64,000 nt of DNA from Paraneptunicella aestuarii (GTDB lineage: Bacteria > Pseudomonadota > Gammaproteobacteria > Enterobacterales > Alteromonadaceae): assembly GCF_019900845.1 (NCBI RefSeq), contig NZ_CP074570.1:4216001-4280000 (forward strand), read 5' to 3'. Within the stretch, counting starts at the first letter, position 1, and each line of letters begins with the position of its first letter. Below are positions 9,429 through 18,469 of this stretch, one piece after another. The translations under genes were made by a program, and so were the position numbers. The notes under the pieces were generated by a model, which saw nothing but the letters and a program-made list of their open reading frames with translations, was not told the DNA's origin and ran no database searches.

Positions 9429-9590
9429 TTACTCCAGTTCGCAAGGAGTTTCACTCTTTGGGTGGTTGCAAGAGTAAGTAGGAGAAGGGCTAGAAGTTAG
9501 CTTTGAGACAAAGTCCGCGATCTCACCAGCTTGAGCCGAACCAAAAGAAAAGAAAGCCATTGATAACGCCATTACAATTAATTTTTTCAT
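9429..9590 (-). CDS. Small secreted peptide, 53 residues, unknown function
   Basis: The ATG at 9590 opens MKKLIVMALSMAFFSFGSAQA, a textbook Sec signal peptide (shown as MKKLIVMALSMAFF and SFGSAQA) with an A-X-A cleavage site at residues 19-21. The mature peptide would be 32 residues, GEIADFVSKLTSSPSP followed by TYSCNHPKSETPCELE, with two cysteines that could form one disulfide. AAGGAT lies 8 nt before the start, a promoter-like pair is at 9613-9641 and a terminator follows, so this looks like a complete single-gene unit. I do not recognise the family. The peptide could act in the periplasm or outside the cell. Confidence 0.75.
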   Translation of the reverse strand: MKKLIVMALSMAFFSFGSAQAGEIADFVSKLTSSPSPTYSCNHPKSETPCELE

Positions 9591-9612
9591 AATAATATCC
9601 TTAACAAAAATT

Positions 9613-9641
9613 TAATTAAGCAATTCCACTTGAACTGCCAA
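9613..9641 (-). promoter_or_regulatory. Candidate sigma-70 promoter of the small peptide gene
   Basis: On the minus strand TTGGCA (9636-9641) and TAATTA (9613-9618) are 17 bp apart, just upstream of the peptide's Shine-Dalgarno. The -10 match is modest and the region is AT-rich, so a chance match is possible. Confidence 0.35.
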
Positions 9642-10072
9642 TTAATAATTTCACCAATTTAGAAACCATTCAATTAACAATTTGAAAGAAATATTAACTG
9701 GATGTCATAAAGTTTTTATATTTCTAATGAAATAAAATCCGAAACACAATAAAAACGTTTTAGACAGAAGAATGAAAATAAAAAATGAACACTCAATGAA
9801 AACAAAAAACCTTATAAATAAGGCCATGCAGCACAATCACACAATAAGTTATTTACAAAAATGAATAAATACAATTAACTATCCAATTCCATAAACATGT
9901 AAAAAAATGTAATTAATAGCAAACGTAAAGTATGCACCGCATTTAAAATAATTGCGGTGAAAAAGTTAAATGCCAAAGAATTTGCAACCATTATAGATAC
10001 AGGACAATACAATTTTTGAGTAAATATCAAGCAATCATATCTTCAGTATTTAATGATCTTTTGAGGTATAAA

Positions 10073-10106
10073 AAAGCCCGACCGGGATATAAAATGGTCG
10101 AGCTTT
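10073..10106 (-). terminator. Terminator of the RND efflux operon
   Basis: AAAGCCCGACC pairs with GGTCGAGCTTT (one mismatch) around a 12-nt loop. On the minus strand the hairpin runs into TTTTTT. It starts about 30 nt after the stop of the RND permease gene. Confidence 0.8.
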
Positions 10107-10135
10107 ATGTATGTGCAGAAAATAAACTAGCCAAA

Positions 10136-13100
10136 TTAAGCTTGCAGCGGTACCTTTGATTTCCACTCTGCACGTTTCGCTTTACGCTTCACAATCATAG
10201 CCACCACAACAGGCGTAAATACCAAACTCAAAATCACTGAGAAGCCAACGCCCCCCGCCAAAACAACGGCTAATGGGGGCCAGAACGAGCCTTCACTAAA
10301 CAGCAATAAAGGAATGAAACCGCCAACCGTGGTCACGGTAGTAGAGAGAATATGACGGCTACAATTCATGGTTTCTGTGACAATTTCGTCAATGTCACCC
10401 GCCTTTGCGAGGTGATTACCATTAATAGCAGCGATCACCACGATAGAGCCATTGATCGCAACACCGATCAGGCCAACACTGCCAAGAATGGGGTTAAAGC
10501 CAACAGGCAAGCCGGATATCCACAAACTTAGCATCCCCAAGCCAACAGAGAGCACTGCAACAGCGCCAATCACTGCCGCTAAACGCACGCTATTGAAAGA
10601 CAAGATCAAAGTGGCAATCATCATCACCATCAATACTGGAGCATAAGTAGCCAGTTGCCCCATGGCTTCTTTCTGTTTGTCGGCATCACCTTTCATTTTC
10701 AGGTAGTAGCCATCAGGCAATTCAAAATCTGGCCCAGCAAGAATTTCCATCAAATAGTTACCGGCATCAACCGCCGATACGCCAGGCATCAGGAAGGCTT
10801 CAATCTTATTAACACGCACGCCGTTAATGCGAGAGATGCCACTCACGGTCGGACGTAGTTCAAACTCGCCCAGCGCAGACAATGGCACCCAGGTTTGATT
10901 GGCACCCAAGTGAGAATTAATCAACGGCAATGTCGATAAGGCGTCAATACTATTACGCTCAGTATCCGCAATGCGAATTCGTACTGGCACTTCCTCTGTA
11001 CCTTCCAAAATAGAGCCGCCCACTTGCCCTTCAACCGCAGATTGCAATTGCTGAGCAATATCAGTCAGCGTTAAATCCGACAACTGTGTACTGTCGCTGG
11101 TGGTCGCCATCACCAATTCAGGCTCGCCAATCGTGACAGAAGCCGTTGAGTGAGTTAATCCCGGAACCTGGGACATCGCCAAGCGAACCTTGTTGCCTAA
11201 CTGGTTCAACACGGTTAAATCTGTACCGTAAATATCAATGCCGATAGGCGCATAAATAGGCGGCCCTTGTCCAAAAGCACGCACCACGATTTGAGCATTG
11301 GTAAACGATTCATCCAGCTCTTTTTGCAGTGAGCCAATCAGATTCTTGGCTGAAAGAATGGAATCGGTTGTTACTACGGCTTGCGCATAATGAGGAGTAT
11401 TGTCGCGCGTCATAATCTGGTTGTAGTAGAAGGAGGGTATTGAAGCGCCTACCAACCAGGCACGTTCGGTTACACCATCCTGAGCGATAAGATGCTTGTC
11501 AATCTCTTCAACCACAGAGCGAGTTTGATGAATAGACGCCCCATTCGGCAACCAGACATAAATTTCAAATTGATCTCTGTCTGCGCTAGGGAAAAACACG
11601 TTTCCTAACTGCCCTGCCAACACGAAACCAATAATAGGAATAGCAACACTCACGCTCAGAGCGAGCAAAGGTTTGCGAATAGAGCGATTCAAAAAGGCTC
11701 GAAACCAGTTCGATGCCGCAGGCATTTGAATGCCTTGCTGATACCAGCGCACATTTTTCATTTCAGACTGCGGAGCACGTTTCAGATAACGCGCTGCCAG
11801 GGCGGCAATAATAGTGAGTGAAATAAACAATGAACCGATAAGCGCCATGACCACGCTGATAGCAATCGGCCCAACGAAATCACCAATATTTCCCGGCAAC
11901 AGGAATATTGGCATAAAGCCAAGCACCGTGGTCAAGGTTGAAGCCAATAAGGGAACAAACAAGTGACGAATGCTTTTCACCAATGCCTGCAAGCGGGTCA
12001 AATTGGTATGTACCAGATTAGCGCGGATTTCATCGGTAATAACAATGGCGTTATCAATGAGCAAACCTATGGCAATGATGATCCCGAAAATCGACATCTG
12101 GTGGATCTGCTGCCCATAAAAACTCAAGGAGAAAATGGTAAAGGCCGCAGATAAAGGCAATGCCAACCCCACAATCCACGCGGCTCTGTTGCCCATAAAC
12201 AGCATCACCACCGCCATCACCACCAAGCTGCCCATCAGAAGATTTTCAGTCAAATCATTCAGACGCGCTTCGGTATATTTGTTTTGATCAAACACGATGT
12301 TGGTTTTAAGCGTACCTTGATATTGCTGAGCAAAAGCATCCACTTCCGCCAAAGCATTCGCCATCCAGCGATCAACCCGCACATTGGTTTGCATCCGGGC
12401 AGCTATGATCACAGCCTCTTTGCCTTGATACATGGCAATTTCATCAGGTGGGTTTTTCCAACTACGTTTAACGTCAGCAATATCGCCGAGTCGCAAGTAG
12501 TTCCCCTGAGACGAGGTTAACAGTGGAATATTACGAATGGTATCGAGGCTATCCAGCTCTTCTGCCACTTGAATACGCATATTTTGCTGTTCATTGCGTA
12601 CCACACCTGCGGGTGTTTTAGGGTCATTGGCAGCAACCAATCGGCTGGCTTGTGCGACACTGAGGCCGGCACTGCTGAGCTGCTGCGCACTAATCGTCAC
12701 ACTCACTTCTTCTTGAACATCGCCATAATTACGCACGATTTCGGTGCCATGCACATTACGAATACGATCGGATAATTCATCAGACATTCGCGACAAAATC
12801 ATGGGATCCAGATTCTGATGCTCGTCGGCTTGCAAGGCTACCATCAAGGTAAAGGCCGATGCGGCTCGCTTATCATCCAGTTGCGGTTCGCCTACACCAC
12901 TTGGAAAATGCTGGCTGGCATCACGTAAGCGATCTCTAATCTTTGAGAACACGCCTTCGTTGGTTGTCTTATCTACCCATGGCTGCAATTCCACAATAAT
13001 GACGGAAATCCCCGCTCGGGTTGTAGAGCGAAGCTCCTTGATCTCAAAAAGCTGGCGTAGTTCGTCTTCAATAACGTCTGTGACCAAGGCTTCCACTCGC

Positions 13101-13300
13101 TCAGCCGAAGCTCCGGGATAAGGAGTAATAACCAGAACGTTACGGGTGTCGATACGGGGATCTTCCAAACGTGGCAAGTTAGCCACTGCCGACATCCCTG
13201 CGACCAGCAGAATAATAATGCTTAATACCAGTAAGTGCCCACTACGGAAGAATCGCGTGTACCAAGGTGGATTGGTGGCAATATCATCTAACTCATGCAT
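10136..13300 (-). CDS. RND efflux transporter permease (TriC-like HAE-1 type)
   Basis: Inner-membrane proton-driven export pump of 1054 residues, the normal RND length. The N-terminal helix is followed by the porter segment PRLEDPRIDTRNVLVITPYPGA; the TM4 proton-relay motif is GLLIDNAIVITDEI, with Asp-Asn rather than the Asp-Asp of AcrB, as in TriC-type pumps. A second set of helices starts near residue 860. It starts 6 nt after the adaptor stop codon, so the two form an operon driven from the operator-bearing promoter near 14550. No outer-membrane TolC-like partner is encoded here, so a TolC made elsewhere is probably used. Substrates cannot be predicted. Confidence 0.93.
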   Translation of the reverse strand: MHELDDIATNPPWYTRFFRSGHLLVLSIIILLVAGMSAVANLPRLEDPRIDTRNVLVITPYPGASAERVEALVTDVIEDELRQLFEIKELRSTTRAGISVIIVELQPWVDKTTNEGVFSKIRDRLRDASQHFPSGVGEPQLDDKRAASAFTLMVALQADEHQNLDPMILSRMSDELSDRIRNVHGTEIVRNYGDVQEEVSVTISAQQLSSAGLSVAQASRLVAANDPKTPAGVVRNEQQNMRIQVAEELDSLDTIRNIPLLTSSQGNYLRLGDIADVKRSWKNPPDEIAMYQGKEAVIIAARMQTNVRVDRWMANALAEVDAFAQQYQGTLKTNIVFDQNKYTEARLNDLTENLLMGSLVVMAVVMLFMGNRAAWIVGLALPLSAAFTIFSLSFYGQQIHQMSIFGIIIAIGLLIDNAIVITDEIRANLVHTNLTRLQALVKSIRHLFVPLLASTLTTVLGFMPIFLLPGNIGDFVGPIAISVVMALIGSLFISLTIIAALAARYLKRAPQSEMKNVRWYQQGIQMPAASNWFRAFLNRSIRKPLLALSVSVAIPIIGFVLAGQLGNVFFPSADRDQFEIYVWLPNGASIHQTRSVVEEIDKHLIAQDGVTERAWLVGASIPSFYYNQIMTRDNTPHYAQAVVTTDSILSAKNLIGSLQKELDESFTNAQIVVRAFGQGPPIYAPIGIDIYGTDLTVLNQLGNKVRLAMSQVPGLTHSTASVTIGEPELVMATTSDSTQLSDLTLTDIAQQLQSAVEGQVGGSILEGTEEVPVRIRIADTERNSIDALSTLPLINSHLGANQTWVPLSALGEFELRPTVSGISRINGVRVNKIEAFLMPGVSAVDAGNYLMEILAGPDFELPDGYYLKMKGDADKQKEAMGQLATYAPVLMVMMIATLILSFNSVRLAAVIGAVAVLSVGLGMLSLWISGLPVGFNPILGSVGLIGVAINGSIVVIAAINGNHLAKAGDIDEIVTETMNCSRHILSTTVTTVGGFIPLLLFSEGSFWPPLAVVLAGGVGFSVILSLVFTPVVVAMIVKRKAKRAEWKSKVPLQA

Positions 13301-13306
13301 GTTGAA

Positions 13307-14479
13307 TTACCGCTTTGCCAGTTGTTGTGCTGTCGACGGTTGTGTCGATATTAAAGAGGCTGCCACGATTTGTCCGGGAACCAGGCGATGAGAGCCTTCA
13401 ACCACGACTAAATCGCCATGTTGCAAAGCCCCCGACACATAAGCATGAGTGGAATTGTTATAGAGCACCGTCACAGATTTAGGAATAATCTTCTGGTCAA
13501 CACCTTTGTCTTGCACGGTATAAACCGTCCAAAGTCCTCTAACACCACTGGTTAAAGCGCTTTTAGGCACCCACATACCACTTTCTTTAACGGTTTGAGG
13601 AATAGATAAAGTCAGTAAATCGCCCGGCAAAACAGAATGCCCATCACTTAGAGCGAAGATGATATCAATGGTGCGTGTATTCACATTTCTGGCACGTGCA
13701 ATAGACTTAACGCTGGCTTCAATCTGTTTGTTATCGAACTGAGCCAATAAAGGATACACATCGCCCACTTTCATGTTAAAGGCTTGGTCTGTTCCTAATG
13801 CAATGCGGACTTCAGTCACGCTATCTTGCTGCACCACAAATACGGGTTGGCCTTGAGCTACAACCGAACCCGGATCAACAGGACGCGACAAAACAGTGCC
13901 GGAAAAAGGCGCGACAATTTTGGACTTGGCCAGCTCAACGAGCAGCCTTTCTTTGGACGCGACGACTTGCTGCACCAAAGCTTTGGCTGCAACTTCACGC
14001 TCACGGGCTTCATCCAAACGCTGTGGCGATTCCAATTTATCTTGTACCAGTTTGGCAATTCGGCTTGCAGAGATCTCGGCTAAACGGGCATCCGCCTGAG
14101 CTCTGGCAACCGTGGCTTCGACTTCCAGCATTTGCGCATCAAGGCGTTGAGTGTCTAATTCAGCCAGCAAGGCGCCCTGCTCAACAAACACCCCCTCATC
14201 AACGTAAGCAACAGCGACTGTACCTGCACGTTCAAAGCCAACGTTTGCTTGTTTGGAAGGTTCCGCTCTACCCACCGCGCGCATTTGTCTTTCATAGGAA
14301 TGCAGCAGCTCAACCGGGAAAACTTCAACTTTATGTACTTTAACTTGCTCGCTATCAGCAATAGCCTGCCCAGAGCCTGCGGCATTAAGCAAGAAAATCA
14401 AAAGCAGGAAAGGTACAATCAAAAAAACGAACAGTGTCGGAGATAGCGACTTACTGTGCGAGACTGTGTTGTTCGGCAT
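13307..14479 (-). CDS. RND efflux periplasmic adaptor (membrane fusion protein)
   Basis: Links the RND pump to the outer-membrane channel. I chose the ATG at 14479 because GAGG lies about 5 nt upstream; an in-frame ATG at 14500 has no such site. The 390 residues begin with one membrane helix or uncleaved signal anchor (LFVFLIVPFLLLIFLLNAAG), then a biotinyl-lipoyl-like half (GFERAGTVAVAYVDEGVFVEQG), an alpha-helical hairpin rich in Ala/Arg/Glu, the second lipoyl half (IVAPFSGTVLSRPVDPGSVV) and beta-barrel domains. It is the first gene of the operon, directly behind the TetR-type operators. Confidence 0.9.
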   Translation of the reverse strand: MPNNTVSHSKSLSPTLFVFLIVPFLLLIFLLNAAGSGQAIADSEQVKVHKVEVFPVELLHSYERQMRAVGRAEPSKQANVGFERAGTVAVAYVDEGVFVEQGALLAELDTQRLDAQMLEVEATVARAQADARLAEISASRIAKLVQDKLESPQRLDEAREREVAAKALVQQVVASKERLLVELAKSKIVAPFSGTVLSRPVDPGSVVAQGQPVFVVQQDSVTEVRIALGTDQAFNMKVGDVYPLLAQFDNKQIEASVKSIARARNVNTRTIDIIFALSDGHSVLPGDLLTLSIPQTVKESGMWVPKSALTSGVRGLWTVYTVQDKGVDQKIIPKSVTVLYNNSTHAYVSGALQHGDLVVVEGSHRLVPGQIVAASLISTQPSTAQQLAKR

Positions 14480-14536
14480 GTAAACCTCGATAAACTTCAT
14501 GGTATGAACAAAAGCGGGTTGAACTTGGCTGAAAAA

Positions 14537-14565
14537 ATACTAGACTGTCTAGTTTGATAAATCAA
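14537..14565 (-). promoter_or_regulatory. Promoter of the RND efflux operon
   Basis: On the minus strand TTGATT (14560-14565) and TAGTAT (14537-14542) are separated by exactly 17 bp. The -10 and most of the spacer are covered by the palindrome at 14539-14553, so a bound TetR dimer would block polymerase. Confidence 0.7.
14539..14553. promoter_or_regulatory. TetR-family operator, site 1 (perfect palindrome)
   Basis: ACTAGAC-T-GTCTAGT is a perfect 7+1+7 palindrome lying over the efflux promoter and between the divergent tetR-type and adaptor genes. It is followed by TTGATAAAT, as is site 2, so the unit is a near-perfect tandem repeat with a 34-bp period. Confidence 0.82.
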
Positions 14566-14572
14566 TAAAAAT

Positions 14573-14587
14573 ACTAGACCGTTTAGT
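14573..14587. promoter_or_regulatory. TetR-family operator, site 2 (imperfect)
   Basis: ACTAGAC-C-GTTTAGT differs from site 1 at two positions and keeps six of seven arm pairs. It is nearer the tetR-type gene and may mediate autoregulation. Confidence 0.75.
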
Positions 14588-14631
14588 TTGATAAATAATC
14601 TGAACATTTTAAAAAGGTAGTAAATAGACTT

Positions 14632-15276
14632 ATGAACCAAGAGCGCAAGCCCGGGGCAGGACGCCCAAAAAGCGAAGAGAAGAAACATCAAATCCTGTGT
14701 GCCGCAACAGATTCATTCCTTGAATGTGGCTTCGCCGGGACTTCAATGGATCAGGTTGCGAATCTTGCTGGCGTGTCGAAACAAACTGTCTATTCCCACT
14801 TCGAAAACAAAGACACGCTGTATATCGAAGTCATTAAAGCCAAATGTGCTGAATATCAGTTAGACGAAGAACATATTGAAATGGCAACAGAAGAGCCGGA
14901 ACAAGTGCTCAGAAAATTGGGCATGCAGTTCATTCAGTTGTTGTTAGACCCCAATGTTATCCGCATGTACAAAATGGTTATTGGTGAAGTCAACACAACC
15001 ACCAATGTTGCAGAGCTATTCTACAATGCAGGTTCACAACGTGGGTTACACTTGGTTGCCCAATACTTGTTAAAACAGCCTAATTACCCGGTTTCGGAAA
15101 AAACCGCCTTTGAACTTTCCACCTTATACTTCAATTCACTGAAAGGTGAATATCACATGAAAAGTATGCTCAACATTCCCTTTAATGCGCAAAAATCGGA
15201 ACTGGAAGAGCATGTACAGCGCACGGTGAAGTGGGTCATGCTTTGCCTGAGGCACGAATCAGAACAACAAGCCTAA
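14632..15276 (+). CDS. TetR/AcrR-family repressor of the efflux operon
   Basis: Transcriptional repressor of 214 residues, a normal TetR length. The N-terminal DNA-binding domain KKHQILCAATDSFLECGFAG then TSMDQVANLAGVSKQTVYSH (about 17-58) has the family's helix-turn-helix with KQTVYSHFENKDTLY. The C-terminal helical domain would bind the inducer. It is divergent from the pump operon with two tandem palindromes between them, the classic local-repressor arrangement. An acidic, poorly conserved ligand domain gives no clue to the inducer. Confidence 0.92.
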   Translation: MNQERKPGAGRPKSEEKKHQILCAATDSFLECGFAGTSMDQVANLAGVSKQTVYSHFENKDTLYIEVIKAKCAEYQLDEEHIEMATEEPEQVLRKLGMQFIQLLLDPNVIRMYKMVIGEVNTTTNVAELFYNAGSQRGLHLVAQYLLKQPNYPVSEKTAFELSTLYFNSLKGEYHMKSMLNIPFNAQKSELEEHVQRTVKWVMLCLRHESEQQA

Positions 15277-15407
15277 GTTGTACTTAACATTTGAATCGCC
15301 AAAAGGTTTGAAAAAACATAACGAATAACAAAGCGTTGTGGCTGGATTATTCCCCATGCATTCGCTAAGATTTCAGGCAGTATAAGAATCTGTTTGGTCG
15401 TAAATTT

Positions 15408-15842
15408 ATGAAGCAGTTAACAATTATAATAAGTCTTCTGGTAAGCATCTTAAGTGGATGCTCACTTACAGACCATTCCAGTTCATCCAATTCATCGTTT
15501 TCAACAGCATCTTCAACAAACCATAGCTCAAGTTCCAGTACAACCATCTCAGGGTTGTATCAAAATGCTAAAGAGGATGCTCAAATCGCCATTTCTGTAA
15601 AAGATTTTCGCTTGTTAACCTTCAAGGACACTGAAGGCTCGCTGCCTGGTGTGACGGATTATTTCAAAATCAGCAAACTACTGACTCGTTGCGGCTCGCG
15701 CTTTTTGCCCGGCAGCGGTGTATTAAGTGAATCGGGATTTCAAAACCCACAACAGAAAGCCATGTACCAGTACGCTCATCATTACAATGAAATTATATTG
15801 AAAGCTTGTAAGGCGCACTTTAGTCAAACTGGGCCAATGTAA
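15408..15842 (+). CDS. Hypothetical lipoprotein
   Basis: The 144-residue product starts MKQLTIIISLLVSILSGCS with a lipobox LSGC (Cys18), so it should be lipidated and, with Ser at +2, probably sent to the outer membrane. A Ser/Thr-rich linker (about 24-46) leads to a domain of about 95 residues with two cysteines. I do not recognise the family. It stands alone between the tetR-type gene and pyrB in the same direction. Confidence 0.75.
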   Translation: MKQLTIIISLLVSILSGCSLTDHSSSSNSSFSTASSTNHSSSSSTTISGLYQNAKEDAQIAISVKDFRLLTFKDTEGSLPGVTDYFKISKLLTRCGSRFLPGSGVLSESGFQNPQQKAMYQYAHHYNEIILKACKAHFSQTGPM

Positions 15843-15956
15843 ATAATCAATATAGACGAATAGCTCCTCTGATTGAATCAGATCAAAATATCAGGGATCA
15901 GCGCAAACTGATTCTGTTACAATAACAAGCATAAATACATACCGGAATGAGAAGTT

Positions 15957-16967
15957 ATGAACTCGCTTGTAGGCCAGCATGTTCTTTCTGTCGATCAGTT
16001 CGATCGCGACACCATTAAAGAAATATTCACCGTTGCGGATCAAATGCGCCCTTATGCCAAAAGAGAAAAGCGCACATCGGTATTAAACGGGGCTATTTTG
16101 GGCAACCTGTTTTTTGAGCCCAGCACCAGAACCCGAGTCAGCTTCGGCACTGCATTTAATCTATTGGGCGGCTTTGTACGTGAAACTACCGGCATTGGTT
16201 CCTCGGCTCTGGCAAAAGGGGAATCGCTATTTGATACCGCGAGGGTATTGAGTGGTTACTCAGATATCGTAGCCATGCGCCATCCCGATTCCGGCTCAGT
16301 CGCTGAATTTGCAGTTGGCAGCCGGGTTCCCGTTATCAATGGCGGTGACGGAGCCAACGAACATCCAACGCAAGCCTTGTTGGATCTCTACACCATAGAA
16401 AAAGAACTGGCCTATCATGGCGGTTCACTGGATGGTATGCATATCGCCATGATCGGCGACTTAAAATACGGGCGTACCGTGCATTCCCTCTCCAAGCTAT
16501 TGACTCTGTTTAAAAACATCCGCTTTACCTTAATTTCTCCAACAGAATTAGGCATGCCAACCAAGGTGCTGGATGTCATTGAAAATGCAGGTCACAAGTT
16601 TCATATTACTGATTCAATGGAAGGCCAGTTTGATGCCGACATTTGCTATCAAACCCGCATTCAGGAAGAGCGCTTTCCATCCAAGGAAGAAGCCAACAAA
16701 TATCGTGGCAAATTCCGCTTAAACCAGGATATTTATACTCGTCATTTCCAATCCAAAACGGTCATTATGCACCCTCTTCCTCGTGACTCCCGTGCCGATG
16801 CCAATGAATTGGACAACGACTTAAACATGAACCCTAACCTGGCCATTTTCCGTCAAACCGACAATGGCGTATTAGTAAGAATGGCCTTATTTGCCATGAC
16901 CCTTGGGGTTGAGCATCTGGTTGCCAAATACGAACACAATGTTCCCTGGTACAAACCAACAGAATAA
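15957..16967 (+). CDS. pyrB: Aspartate carbamoyltransferase catalytic chain PyrB
   Basis: Catalyses carbamoyl phosphate plus aspartate to carbamoyl aspartate, the second step of pyrimidine synthesis. The carbamoyl-phosphate loop FFEPSTRTRVSF (about 46-57), the KGES loop, GDGANEHPTQALLDLYT and MHPLPRDSRADANE are all present. At 336 residues it is longer than E. coli PyrB (311), and no pyrI regulatory-chain gene is adjacent, which suggests a form that does not use the E. coli-type regulatory chain. Start codon follows GAGAAG by 2-3 nt. Confidence 0.95.
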   Translation: MNSLVGQHVLSVDQFDRDTIKEIFTVADQMRPYAKREKRTSVLNGAILGNLFFEPSTRTRVSFGTAFNLLGGFVRETTGIGSSALAKGESLFDTARVLSGYSDIVAMRHPDSGSVAEFAVGSRVPVINGGDGANEHPTQALLDLYTIEKELAYHGGSLDGMHIAMIGDLKYGRTVHSLSKLLTLFKNIRFTLISPTELGMPTKVLDVIENAGHKFHITDSMEGQFDADICYQTRIQEERFPSKEEANKYRGKFRLNQDIYTRHFQSKTVIMHPLPRDSRADANELDNDLNMNPNLAIFRQTDNGVLVRMALFAMTLGVEHLVAKYEHNVPWYKPTE

Positions 16968-17042
16968 TAATTCGGGTATTTAACAGACAAACAGTTGTAT
17001 TACGTCTATTAGCCAAGCCTGAAATAGCAAGAGCGATAACGA

Positions 17043-18329
17043 ATGAATAAATCTGAAGCACTATTACAACGCGCCCAGCAACATATTCCCGGTGGCGTGA
17101 ATTCTCCGGTTCGAGCCTTCAAAGCGGTAGGTGGTACGCCTCCATTTATCCAAAAAGCCGATGGCGCTTATCTGTTCGATGAAGACGGCAATCAATACAT
17201 TGATTACGTACAATCCTGGGGGCCAATGGTATTAGGCCATAACGCGCCTCAAATCCGCGAAGCGGTGATGTCTGCCGTATCCTCAGGTTTAAGTTTTGGC
17301 GCACCAACGTCATTGGAAGTGGAAATGGCCGAGCTGGTCAGTTCGCTGGTTCCTTCCATGGAAATGGTACGCATGGTGAACTCAGGTACAGAAGCCACCA
17401 TGAGTGCAATCCGACTGGCAAGAGCCCACACTGGACGCAACAAGATCATCAAATTTGAAGGTTGTTACCACGGTCATGCCGACAGCTTATTGGTAAAGGC
17501 GGGCTCTGGCGCTTTAACCTTGGGTGTTCCCAGCTCTCCGGGCGTACCGGAAGATGTGGCTAAACACACATTAACGCTGGAATACAACAACCTTGAACAA
17601 GTCCGCGACACCATGCAACAACAAGGTGATGACATCGCTTGTATCATTGTGGAACCTGTAGCCGGAAACATGAACTGTATTCCTCCTGTAGCCGGATTTT
17701 TAGAAGGACTTCGTGAAGTCTGTTCAGCACATGGCAGCGTACTGATTTTTGATGAAGTTATGACAGGCTTCCGCGTTGCTTTAGGTGGCGCTCAAGCTTA
17801 TTACAACATCAAGCCCGATCTGACTTGCTTGGGTAAAGTTATCGGCGGCGGTATGCCAGTAGGTGCTTTTGGTGGTAGCAAAGAAATCATGCAGAAACTG
17901 GCGCCAAGTGGCCCGGTTTATCAAGCTGGTACATTATCAGGTAATCCTATCGCCATGACAGCAGGTTTAGCTGCATTAAAAGCCATTCAGGAACCCGGAT
18001 TCTATGACACCCTTACCGCTCGCACCGAAAAGCTAGCCAAAGGCATTCAAGCCGCAGCAGACAAGCATGGCATCCCGTTAACCACCAACTATGTTGGTAG
18101 TATGTTTGGTATTTTCTTCACGGATTTGGACAAGGTCACCAATTACCAACAAGCTATTAACTGTAATACCGCACAGTTTAATGACTTCTTCCATCGCATG
18201 TTGACCAAGGGTGTGTATCTGGCTCCTGCGTCCTATGAAGCGGGCTTTATGTCGATTAGCCATAGCGACGAGATCATTGACAGAACCATCGCCATCGCTG
18301 ACGAAGTATTTGGTGAGCTGACTCAATAG
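17043..18329 (+). CDS. hemL: Glutamate-1-semialdehyde 2,1-aminomutase HemL
   Basis: PLP enzyme that makes 5-aminolevulinate from glutamate 1-semialdehyde in the C5 haem pathway. The 428 residues match the family length. Visible are the N-terminal [11 protein letters not shown], the [14 protein letters not shown] cofactor loop, DEVMTGFRV with the PLP-ring Asp, and the Schiff-base Lys in [17 protein letters not shown]. It is followed by a hairpin at 18396-18427. hemJ, a later step of the same pathway, is also in this window but about 10 kb away. Confidence 0.97.
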   Translation: MNKSEALLQRAQQHIPGGVNSPVRAFKAVGGTPPFIQKADGAYLFDEDGNQYIDYVQSWGPMVLGHNAPQIREAVMSAVSSGLSFGAPTSLEVEMAELVSSLVPSMEMVRMVNSGTEATMSAIRLARAHTGRNKIIKFEGCYHGHADSLLVKAGSGALTLGVPSSPGVPEDVAKHTLTLEYNNLEQVRDTMQQQGDDIACIIVEPVAGNMNCIPPVAGFLEGLREVCSAHGSVLIFDEVMTGFRVALGGAQAYYNIKPDLTCLGKVIGGGMPVGAFGGSKEIMQKLAPSGPVYQAGTLSGNPIAMTAGLAALKAIQEPGFYDTLTARTEKLAKGIQAAADKHGIPLTTNYVGSMFGIFFTDLDKVTNYQQAINCNTAQFNDFFHRMLTKGVYLAPASYEAGFMSISHSDEIIDRTIAIADEVFGELTQ

Positions 18330-18395
18330 TCCGCTATTATTCGGATTGACTAAATTGGCGAATACTTGACCCATTGGTTGAGAATTGCATAGACT

Positions 18396-18427
18396 AGGGG
18401 CTCTTAAGCTTTAGGTTTAAGAGCCCC
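18396..18427 (+). terminator. Hairpin terminator after hemL
   Basis: GGGGCTCTTAA (18397-18407) and TTAAGAGCCCC (18417-18427) form an 11-bp perfect stem with a 9-nt loop, followed only by TTCTTG, so the T tract is weak. Confidence 0.65.
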
Positions 18428-18469
18428 TTCTTGATAATTCAGGTAGACGATCCAGGTAGATTATAAACT

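Larger units (their letters stand above)
9591..10135. other. AT-rich intergenic stretch upstream of the peptide gene
   Basis: This stretch of 545 bp is strongly AT-rich and stop-dense in all frames. It holds the peptide promoter near 9613-9641 and the efflux-operon terminator at 10073-10106. I see nothing else that can be supported in the middle. Confidence 0.6.

Noticed and set aside
13798-14343. Open frame of 181 codons antisense to the efflux adaptor
   Set aside because: Gln/Leu/Arg-rich low-quality protein opposite a clear adaptor gene; no start signals.
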